Shown here piece after piece: positions 1 to 8,900 of a stretch of 23,911 nucleotides of DNA; within the stretch, counting starts at the first letter, position 1, and each line of letters begins with the position of its first letter. The position numbers and the translations under genes were made by a program. Under the pieces are notes generated by a model. The model was given only the letters and a program-made list of their open reading frames with translations. It ran no database searches and had not been told where the DNA came from. Origin of the DNA: Ichthyophonus hoferi (lineage: Eukaryota > Opisthokonta > Ichthyosporea > Ichthyophonida > Ichthyophonidae); assembly GCA_002751075.1 (NCBI GenBank), contig NAOQ01000026.1, positions 88,734-112,644 of the forward strand. The letters are read 5' to 3'.

Positions 1-30
1 AGTAGTTAGAGTATAGTACTACTNTGTATA

Positions 31-70
<40 letters not shown>

Positions 71-300
71 GTCCGCGGTTATGAATGTATATGTTAGTAT
101 GCATATATGCATACATGTATGTATAACACGAAGTTGGTGTGTGTGTGTATGTATGCATTTATGTGTTCTTTTGTCATGCATATATAACTCACTGTATTTC
201 TCCTAACCTACATATATAGCCTATGTCTAGAATGTACAATGTATATATATATATATATGATATATGATATGTCTTTATTAATACCTCTTGCCACCACTAG
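1..300. other. Intronic DNA upstream of the first visible SEL1L exon
   Basis: No exon is visible. The stretch holds a pure (TA)n tract at about 32-67, a second at 241-260, GT-rich and ATGTATG-rich low-complexity DNA, and ends in a 3' splice acceptor (AG at 299-300). It is most simply the end of the intron that precedes the exon at 301. Confidence 0.6.
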
Positions 301-3300
301 ATGGGCTAGGTACCCCGCCTGATAACCTGGCAGCCTTAGCTAGATTTAGGACTGCAGCAGAATCCAGTAGGTGTATCTCTCTATCTATCTATTTAACATA
401 TTAGTTATATGCATTTAATCAGTTTTCTCTGTGGTAATATTCTGTTGTTATTACCTCTCCCTATCTGTCGTATTCGTTTTTTCAGGTTTAAATTTTAATG
501 GTTTTCTAAGTAATTAATATTACGATTGATCGATTGCGGTATGTGAATAGGGATGAAAGTAGTGACTATTTTGATTGGTGGATCTAGGAAGGGGTGATAT
601 ATGTGTGTGTCATAGCCCTGTCTTGGCCTAGGCCCATTATCATTAGTATTATCCAATTATTATTTACCCTAATTGTCTTTCCCAGGTCACAGTGTAGCTC
701 TAATTAATATTATCCAATTATCATTAATCCTAATTATCTTCACCAGGCCACAGTATAGCTCTCTATGCATTGGCTGTTATGTATCACCAAGGAACTGGAA
801 TTGTGCCCGATCGGAGATTGACTTTAAACGTGAGTCCGCCAACTATATTTAGCCTTTTATTTTTTAAAATTAGTGCGTTTATTTGTTGGTATGCCTCTAT
901 CTGCTTTATTGCCTATTTAGTATATTTAAATATACACAATATAAAGCTAACCCTTTCCTCCTATCAGTGGTTTAGAACACTTTGTGAAAGAGGGCAATGG
1001 ATACGTCATTTAGAGAAGGGACATATGCTATATAAGGAAGAGGATTTTAGTAGAGCACTGGTTCACTATTTATATGTCGCTGAGACAGGGTCAGAGATGG
1101 CTCAAGCCAATGCTGCCTTCATTTTGGATATGGGTATGTATACTCTCTTTCTTTTTCTCTTTCTCCTCCTCTTCCTCTTTCTTTCTCTCTATATCTCTCA
1201 CTATGTCTCTATATACCCTACGTTCTCTTGATTACATATTTATATATGCGCATGTGCGGATATATATGCATATATACATCCTTTTTTCCCAAACGTACTG
1301 TAATGTGACCTTTACAGTTGTACTATCTTTACAGATAGTTCTATTACCAAGTACCCTGTGTGGAGTATATTTATTATTCTGCATCCATTGGCAGTCCTTA
1401 CCCTAGCCTATCCTAGCCTATCCTACTGAATACAATCACACCTGTAGATATACATATGTATATAAGGTGATAAAGAAAAAATAGATAGAGACGGAGTATG
1501 TGTGCGAGTGAGTGAATAAAAATTACAACCTAGATGCATAATTTAAGGTCATTGGCTTTAAAGAAATTGGTTGTTGTGACAACACTGTTGGCAGCTTATC
1601 CCATGTGCATAAACGGGTCGAACCAGCCCAATCCGTATAGGAGGACTCACATGTACCTATATATACACTAGATGTAGAGACCGTTATACCCTCTGAATAT
1701 CGCTATCAATATGCAATGATTTACTGGCAACGATCGGCTAAACAAGGTGTGATTTTTGACCAATCATGTGTTCTGTTTATTTATTTTTCTCTCTTGGTAA
1801 TTTGGCATAGGTTATTCACTTGTATTTTTTTTTTCTGTTTTTATGTTGTTTTTTATTGTTGTTTATATTTGACTGTATGGTAAGGACTTTGTTAGTCCTC
1901 CATGATTGAAAAATGCGTAACATGATTAGAACAGTTTTGGTTATTGATTTTATTATTACTACTACTATTGCTATTATTGTTGTTGTTATTATTATTGTTG
2001 TTGTTGTTGTTCTTTTTTTTTTAATATTATTACTATTACTACTATTGCTATTATTGGTATTGTTGTTGTTAGTATTATTGTTATCATTGGTGTTTTATTA
2101 TTATTATTATTATTATTATATATCGATAGATCCACGCTTATTATATCTTATATTGCATCACCTATCGATTCTTTACAATAGTTTTATATTATAAGTCCCT
2201 AGTCATGCATCAATTATGTTCTAAGTTTATCCATTACTATGATAACGACTTTAAAAACATATTGTAACTGCAACATTATTGGTACATTTCTCTTTATTAA
2301 GTATTCTCATAGGGTAGTAATATAAATGTAAGCTTTTGCTAAAATACTACTGATATGGCAATCATATTCTGGTACTTTGCTTTATCAGTCCGTATATGAC
2401 ATAACTCCCAATTGAAGAGCTGCCTTAATTTTCATCGAAGTGTTACAATAAATCTTAACTGGCCATCTCTGTTTAGAAAAATTGCTATTGTTGTTTTTTG
2501 AATGTACAGTTGTTGTAATATGGATTATGCGTACAGTCTACCTGGAATAGTCATAACACCATCCAATCATGACATTCACATATATATTTATATCATTGCA
2601 TCATCCAATCATATCACCTCTACTAATGAGATATGTAGGCAATGGGCAATCCCAGACTAAGATAGGAGATTATTACTATTATGGCCGAGGCGCGCCAGTG
2701 GATTACTCGGTGCGATCACCCTCCCCCACCCAATCATAGCGCTTGGATCTATTTTATAAATAGCTGATCTTCGATATCTTTTTATTGGTTTTATCCTGCA
2801 TGTGCTCTTTTTTGGTTGGTTGTGAATGAAAAGAATGCTTTAATTTTTAATTTCATGTTAAAATAATACTATTTTATGCATTATACTTTCATTCCTTCCA
2901 GCAATCCTAAATTATGACCAACCACTTTGCTTCCATAACTACTGTGTTATGTATATGTCTCCATGTTGTACCTTATATCCCCATACTATTGTGCATACCA
3001 TGCATACAAAATACATACCATACATACCATATAGATATCATACTCATACATACCATACATACTATACATACCATATACATATCATGCATATCATACATAC
3101 CATATACATATCATGCATGACATACATACCAAATACATACCATACATGCCAATTCATATATACTTACACCCTAACCACCCAGCTGGCCTTTACTAGCTAC
3201 CGTACGGCTGCCAGTGCTAACTTCCACCAAGCCCTATTTGACTTAGGCTTTATGCATGAGACCGGCACCGGTGTACCACAGGTATGATTGGGTTAAATAA

Positions 3301-4242
3301 AATATTATTTTTAACGGTATTGACATAGATGATTTTATTGAATAACCATGACATTGTTCTTTAAAGAAACAAGAAAGCAAAACAATAGTATTTGTGTTAA
3401 TACTATTTATTCGAAGACGTTATTGGTAATTATCCAGCGATAAATTTTATGTCAGTAATTTTAGTGATAGCAGCAACCATATGGTTTAAGTTGTTGTTGC
3501 TAGGCGCTATTTTGTGAACCCCAATTATTCAGCAGTATTTTTATTACAATCTGGGCCAGTGGCCAATAGAAATAGAAATCTACAATCAAATAAGATATTA
3601 ATCATAACAGAACTACCAGTAATGTATTGTTTCCATTTATTTTCTGCTGATTTGTAGAGTGATTGATTGGCTTATAGCCTTTATACGAAGGCAATAGAGA
3701 GATTCTTTTGATAAATCTACTTGTTCTGGCTGATGGTATTCTGTAGATCCTTGATTTATGTGCATGTGTATATGTGGTTATTTACGTAATATAGTTGTGA
3801 CATGCCAAGGGCTAAACAGACTAATTATATAATGGTTTGTACGTACATATCATGCTATTGTTGTATCATACATATAGTCACAGTTTATTTACACTCTAGT
3901 TATACAATATATTAGATTATATGATACTCTACTATACAGTATTACATTTCACTGCACCATGTCATACCATATCATACTACATCATGCTATATCACACTAC
4001 AGCACACTATATCATACTATACTACACTACAACCACTCGGGCATCCTTACACCACCCCCCTCTTCTCTTGTTCACACCCAGGACTTCCCCTTGGCCCAAA
4101 GGTACTACGACCAATCTATGGCCTATCATGCCTCGGCCGTGGTCCCTGTGTATGTCATGCTGGCAAGGATGCGTGTCAGGTATTCTCACTCTCTTTTTTC
4201 TTGTTTATTTCATACTACATAATGCTCTTTGGTTTTCATATG

Positions 4243-4283
<41 letters not shown>

Positions 4284-5105
4284 AGGAGGGAAGATGAGTC
4301 TATACACTATAGATTCTCAGTTACCTTTCTAACAATCTCAGTTTTTACCAACTGCAATGGTTAATTACTACTACTATTCAAAAGACATATGCACACAAAA
4401 ACATAACTTTTTATATATGTGTATGCTGGAAAGTTTAACATCATTTTAAGACAGACTATAGCATGCTAGTATAATATTATCGTCAACATTTAGATTTATT
4501 AGCAATGCGTTGTGAGAAATATATATCAAATATCCTTATAGATATATGTTTTTTATACATTAATATGTATATTGTGTAAGTATTATTAATTGCCAATGCT
4601 GGTGAGCGTGCATATTTTACTTTAATTATAGGCCGCGTGTTATTGGTTCATTGGCGGAATTAAATTATTCTGCTTATACGAAATCTACTTCCAATCGTTT
4701 TATAATCGTAGTAAAAACTATTTATAGCGTGAATTCACCATTGACTTTTTGACAACAAACAAATGAAAATGTATAATGAAATAATATAAATGATCATTGG
4801 GTCAACTTTAGTTAATTAATTAAGCATAAGCATTGCATCTACCTCATAACACCTTCCAATAACAGATCATTATTATATTGCCCTAACCCAGTTATATCCT
4901 TCCCTTTATCTAACTCCTGTTTCTCTCTCTGTACAGACAACTACTTCAAGAATTCACTGATTTTTATAAATACCTACAAGAAAGGGACATATACTCACTG
5001 GTCTCCGATCTATTTGATAAATCTAAAGTTTTGATATGGCGGCCAACCGATACCTCTCTTTTAATTATAACTACCACTCTGTTAGCGGCATTACTACAGT
5101 TTAGA
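301..5105 (+). CDS. SEL1L: SEL1L/HRD3-like ERAD adaptor, 3' part of the gene (8 exons)
   Basis: Exons 301-366, 747-829, 968-1133, 1672-1746, 2639-2709, 3183-3281, 4082-4179 and 4937-5105 join in phase to 274 codons plus TAA/TAG-type stop (TAG 5103-5105); the first codon is split with an exon left of the window. The protein is a chain of Sel1 (TPR-like) repeats with matches to animal SEL1L such as AQANAAFILD, MYHQGTGI, DLGFMHETGTGV and LAQRYYDQS, all in the order of the vertebrate protein, followed by one C-terminal hydrophobic helix. In the known family SEL1L/Hrd3 is an ER membrane protein whose lumenal repeats bring misfolded glycoproteins to the HRD1 ubiquitin ligase. The N-terminal signal peptide and early repeats are not in this window. 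The cytosolic tail after the helix is essentially absent. Family assignment is firm; individual splice sites were chosen by GT-AG rule, phase and recalled homology. Confidence 0.93.
367..746 (+). other. SEL1L intron with a duplicated 3' splice-site region
   Basis: The intron begins GTAGGT and ends CACCAG. Its last 100 bases are two copies of a 61-base unit: 647-707 and 708-768. The second copy carries the acceptor that keeps the reading frame and the first bases of the next exon; the first carries a similar acceptor (CCCAG, ending at 685) and a near copy of the exon start. Confidence 0.75.
647..768 (+). repeat. Two-copy 61-base tandem duplication spanning a splice acceptor
   Basis: Both copies read TATTATCCAATTAT, then TA-rich sequence, a CAG acceptor, then a CACAGTRTAGCTCT exon-like start. 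Unit length is 61, not a multiple of three, so use of the upstream acceptor would shift the frame relative to the next exon. The copies differ at a number of positions, so the duplication is not very recent. Confidence 0.8.
1134..1671 (+). other. SEL1L intron with a pyrimidine-rich 5' part
   Basis: The intron runs from GTATGT to ACTAG. Positions 1141-1200 are almost pure C/T, and the stretch contains a tandem CCTAGCCTAT motif near 1402-1420. A GGGTCGAACC motif at 1615-1624 resembles a pol III B box but has no partner A box or cloverleaf that I can see. Nothing else is recognised. Confidence 0.55.
1747..2638 (+). other. SEL1L intron with TTA/TTG trinucleotide repeat
   Basis: A degenerate (TTA/TTG/CTA)n tract fills about 1947-2120 and gives rise to long open but meaningless Leu/Val-rich frames. 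Near the 3' end the ATCCAATCAT decamer occurs twice (about 2560 and 2603). No other exon or RNA is recognised. Confidence 0.6.
1947..2120. repeat. Degenerate TTA/TTG trinucleotide microsatellite
   Basis: Repeats of TAT, TAC, TTG and TTA triplets with a T8 interruption near 2012. Pure low-complexity DNA in an intron. Confidence 0.85.
2710..3182 (+). other. SEL1L intron with CATAC-type repeats next to its acceptor
   Basis: The first part carries a short dispersed motif, CCAATCATAG at 2730-2739 and TATAAATAGCTGAT at 2755-2768, which recurs in a WDR36 intron near 9431. The second part, 2985-3150, is a CATAC/CATATACATATCATG array. The intron ends in CACCCAG at 3182. Confidence 0.6.
2985..3150. 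repeat. CATAC-based tandem repeat
   Basis: Interspersed CATACATAC and CATATACATATCATGCAT units. The open frames over it are Thr/Ile/His-rich repeats with no protein-like signal and are not genes. Confidence 0.8.
3282..4081 (+). other. SEL1L intron, no recognised content
   Basis: AT-rich intron from GTATGA to CACCCAG. Its last 150 bases are rich in CATACTACA/CACTATATCA short repeats. I see no second exon, RNA gene or mobile element. Confidence 0.5.
4180..4936 (+). other. SEL1L intron with TA/TG dinucleotide tract
   Basis: (TA)n followed by (TG)n occupies 4241-4283. The rest is AT-rich without a recognised feature, ending in a pyrimidine tract and CTGTACAG acceptor. Confidence 0.55.
4937..5105 (+). 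other. SEL1L: SEL1L last exon: last repeat linker and C-terminal membrane anchor
   Basis: This exon completes an Arg codon across the junction and encodes a helical segment (QLLQEFTDFYKYLQERD), a linker with WRPTDT, then about 16 hydrophobic residues (SLLIITTTLLAALLQF) and a stop. The layout matches the membrane anchor of SEL1L. The helix is short, and the stop at 5103-5105 follows directly, inside a run of four T. Vertebrate SEL1L has a proline-rich cytosolic tail of some tens of residues at this place; none is seen here. Confidence 0.85.
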
Positions 5106-5261
5106 GCTGTGTTCTTTGGGGTTAATTGAGTTGTAATTTTAATATAATAATCTAAACTGCGTTTAGAACTGGAGTCAATGAGTATACCTATGTATGTATG
5201 TACCTTTAGGTATTATGGATAGATCATATGTTATTACGAAGTCAAAGAGTGATAAGTGATA

Positions 5262-5267
5262 AATAAA
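5262..5267 (+). terminator. Candidate poly(A) signal for SEL1L
   Basis: AATAAA lies 157 bases after the SEL1L stop, in a suitable place for 3' end formation. A second AATAAA occurs near 5534. Which is used cannot be told from sequence. Confidence 0.5.
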
Positions 5268-5564
5268 AATATGCACAGCATATATGTGATTCTGATATAG
5301 CTTATAAATAGCATTACTACTATGGTTGTGGGTGTATTGATAGCACTTGGTTTTTATGTATCTTATTGGGTTACCTTTTTAATAATATAGCTGCCTGTTG
5401 CATTATTATCTAACTATATAATTAAGAGTAACACTTCACTATTAGGATTTGCCATTATATCTCATTATATTGTATTTTATTGTTATACTCGAGTATATTA
5501 TACTATACTACATTAAATTATAGTGTATATTCTAAATAAATCATTGGCAAACACGCAGTGTAAT

Positions 5565-5697
5565 CGAATCTCCTAAATTGGCTCAATTATGCGTCATAAT
5601 GACGCCACAATCTCATTTTAAAATTGGCTTAACTATCCGTCAAAATGACATGATCCCCTTTCTAAATTGGCTCAGTATTACGTCAAAATGACGGAAA
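5565..5697. promoter_or_regulatory. Three tandem copies of an inverted CCAAT box plus CGTCA-N3-TGAC(G/A) palindrome
   Basis: Each copy has AAATTGGCT (at 5575, 5621 and 5664) followed within about 10 bases by a palindrome: CGTCATAATGACG at 5592-5604, CGTCAAAATGACA at 5638-5650 and CGTCAAAATGACG at 5681-5693. Spacing is 43-46 bases. ATTGG is the reverse of the CCAAT box bound by NF-Y, and TGACG is the half-site used by CREB/ATF-type bZIP factors, but here the half-sites are everted and separated by three bases, unlike the classic CRE. The array ends about 290 bases before the WDR36 ATG. A promoter role is inferred from position and pattern only. Confidence 0.5.
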
Positions 5698-5985
5698 GAT
5701 CTGTAGATCATATGTTATGTTTGTTTACTATGCACGTGCACACCAGATTAAAGGGCTGTATTTATATAAGTAATAATACTAGTACTATTACTAATACTAT
5801 TATTATTATTAGTCTCACCAGCTATTTTGTTATTACCTCGGGTGATTGTCGTGCTATACCTACTATCTGGTATACCATACATACCATTACCTGTAACTCC
5901 AATTAAACATTCACTACTAAGAGTACTCTAGTGTATAGTAACAATTATTCAGCGGTGATATAGCATATCATATACCACATTAAAC

Positions 5986-8900
5986 ATGGTTTCAGGTAAT
6001 GTTAAAGTGGCTGGCAGCCAGATCTTCCAGCCTTTCAGAGCCCTTGGGCACGTAACGAACCACATTCCTTTTGCTCTGCAGTCACGTGGCAATAACCACT
6101 TTGTTACCACCTGTCTTGGCAACGCCTTTCACATCTATAATGTAAGCATTGGCAATGGCCGAGAAAGAATCTGGTTAGAGTGTGAGATGGGAGAGAAAAG
6201 GAAGGGGGTGTAGTGGAGAGAACAGTATGGAAAATATATGTGACGATGCTTGCTGTTATATATACATGTCTATTTATATATATATATATATGTTTGCAAG
6301 GACCTATAATGGCTTGTGTTGACTATGCTCGGCAATGTGTATCTGTCAAGGAAATAAATGTGTGTAGTGTGAAACAATTGAGGCTACTTCTCATAATCAT
6401 ATTTATTTTATTTTTGTTTTTATCGTAAAGTTTGGGAGTACGTAGTAGTAGCTAGACTGTTGATATGTCGAAGTGCCTCCAAGATAGGAAGGGAAAAGAG
6501 AGCGAAACAGAAGGAGAGGGGAGTAGAAAGAAAGGGAGGTAGAACTAAAAGGGGCGGAGAGCTGGACATAGCAATATAAAAAAGAAGAAAGAGTAAAGAA
6601 TAGACAGAGATCTTGTGAGGTGAAAGTAGTGTGGTGTACATAGTACTAATAGTACCTGTACCCTGTAGTGCTCCAGGCTTAATCTTCTCTTTGTAGGTAA
6701 GTTATGTGTGTATGTCGCTTGATGCTTCATTGTTTGCCTCTCTTTCTCTCAGTCTCCCTTTGGATTATTTTTTTTGTTCTCTTTCTCTCTCTCTCTCTCT
6801 TTCTTTTTTTATTTTCTCTCTTCCTTTTTTTCCCGTCTTATTTTTTATAATATACTATTCCTACATACCTGTGATACGACTTTAAGTAGTAGGAATCTTA
6901 ATGTTATTAGCACTGTGGCCTATTATGGTGTACTTCCTCATTTGATATTCTGCACACATGCATGCATACTATCATGCCATCATATAACCATACTACCATG
7001 TATACTTTATAAAAGTATACCTTATAACTTATACCTATCCGCACTCTTGCTTTCCACTGACAGATTTTTTCTTTCTTTCTTTACTCCTATTGGCATTTCT
7101 AATCCTTGGAATGTAGTTCACCAATGGCTTCCTTCCCAGAAGTGAAATGCTAGAGTTATAAGTAGACGAAACCATCCTATAGGCTAGCACTCTGCTTATT
7201 GGACCACTAGTTTCTACTTACATTTCATTGGCTTGAAATCATGGTCTATATTAGTTGTATTTCTTTTACCTTCTTCCTCCTATCCTTTTTTTTTGACTAT
7301 AGCATAGTACATACACGTTACTATGGTAACAGGTGGTTGAGTTCATTCTTTCTAAAGGAAACATTTCTTATAATATAATTTTACTTCGATATATATAATT
7401 AAACTAACCTGGAAAGAGAATTTTCATCTAATCATAGAGTATAGTAAAAAGGATTTAGTTCTGTCCAAGAAGAATAATCTTAGCCCTTCACGAAGCTATT
7501 ATATAGTGGTGTATGTATATATGCACGTTTACGCTATGCCATCTGCTCCTGCCTTAACTCTACTAATTAAGATGCATGATTAGTTACCTGTACGTGACTA
7601 GCCAGCTGATTTATTGTCAATCACAGGACCAGCCCTCAATCAGGACATCCAGTGTCTGACAGCCCAAGGAGATCTTACTTTTACTGCGTGTGGGAAGGAG
7701 GTTATATCATGGAAGAGAGGGAAACAGGTAACCAATGGTGCGGCGTGGTTTGCATTGGTTATAATTTATTGCTCTATTTTAAGTTCGTTGTACTGGTATG
7801 TGATTGGCCAACTTTTCTGCTAAGTATTTATTGGGTTCTTATATAGAAGTGTATGGTGTTGCGTTATTATGTATATATTTATATTGCTTTATATATATAT
7901 ATATATATCCGGTTTGCTTCATTGGTTTAATCTTAATTTTCTTATTTTAGCGTCCTTTATATGTTTGCCCACCCATTGACCCACTTTATCTCTTTCTGCT
8001 CATTGGTAGGTGCAAGTATATGCGGGATATAGCTCCAATGTTCATCTCCTGTTATGTTTTGGAGAACATTTATTGGCTGTCACAGAGGATAACAAGCTGG
8101 TGATTAGGAAAATTTCCGACGGAGGTATGTATATTTGGAATATCTCTATTACTCTAGTATATCTATTACTCTCTAATATATCTCTATTGCTATTTAGTAT
8201 ATCTCAATTACTATTTTGTATATCTCTATTGCTATTTAATATGTCTCAATTAATATCTTGTATATCTCTATTACTCTAGTATATCTTAATTACTATCTAG
8301 TATATCTATATCATATACTTACCATATTCTTTGCAGAGATTCATGTTGAGCTTGACTTCGACCCTTCCAGCTTCCATATCACTGGTATTATGCATCCATC
8401 CACCTACCTTAACAAGGTGTTATTAACCTCCAGACAAGGCACCATGCAGTTGTGGAATATCCGCACTGGGTAGGTACTGTATAGTAGGGGAGGTACTATA
8501 CTAGTGTTATATGATGTAGGATATGTTTTTGTTATTTTATGTGTGTGAGGTGATAGGTTGGTAAGATTATGTGTTATATATTCTATTGTGATGTGTTGTA
8601 TATGGTCGATGATATCTAATGATTATGTTTGAGTTATTCTATGGCATTCCCTCTAGTTTGTACTCTCCTTTTTTATATATTCTCTCCCAATAATATATGG
8701 TATTTATATAAACTTATAATCGGTATCTTATTATGTTGGTTTATTTGTAAATATGTTCAGGCTAGTAATGAGATATATTTCCAAATGTATATATATTAGA
8801 GTATTTATGTGAGCCAATCAGTTCGATGGTCATATTACCTATTATGGTATGGTGTTGGGTTTTAATTGTGATTAAATATGAACGCGCATATATGTATTAT

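Larger units (their letters stand above)
5106..5985. other. SEL1L-WDR36 intergenic region
   Basis: Contains the SEL1L 3' untranslated region, then AT-rich DNA, then a three-copy repeat at 5565-5697 that could be a WDR36 promoter element. An in-frame TGA at 5956-5958 precedes the WDR36 ATG, which supports that start. No open reading frame here looks like a protein. Confidence 0.6.

Noticed and set aside
1612-1630. Pol III B-box-like GGGTCGAACC, possible tRNA or SINE head
   Set aside because: No A box at the right distance and no cloverleaf can be drawn on either strand.
1913-2194. 93-residue Leu/Val/Tyr-rich open frame
   Set aside because: It is the translation of a TTA/TTG microsatellite inside a SEL1L intron.
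2914-3287. Overlapping Thr/Ile/His-rich open frames
   Set aside because: They come from the CATAC repeat; only the last third of one overlaps a real SEL1L exon (3183-3281).
6420-6730. Minus-strand Ser/Leu/Phe-rich frames in WDR36 intron 1
   Set aside because: They are the complement of a purine-rich tract; composition is low-complexity and two frames overlap.
7602-7628. Later acceptor CACAG near 7627 for WDR36 exon 2
   Set aside because: It would remove nine residues that fit the family length and alter the phase at the junction.
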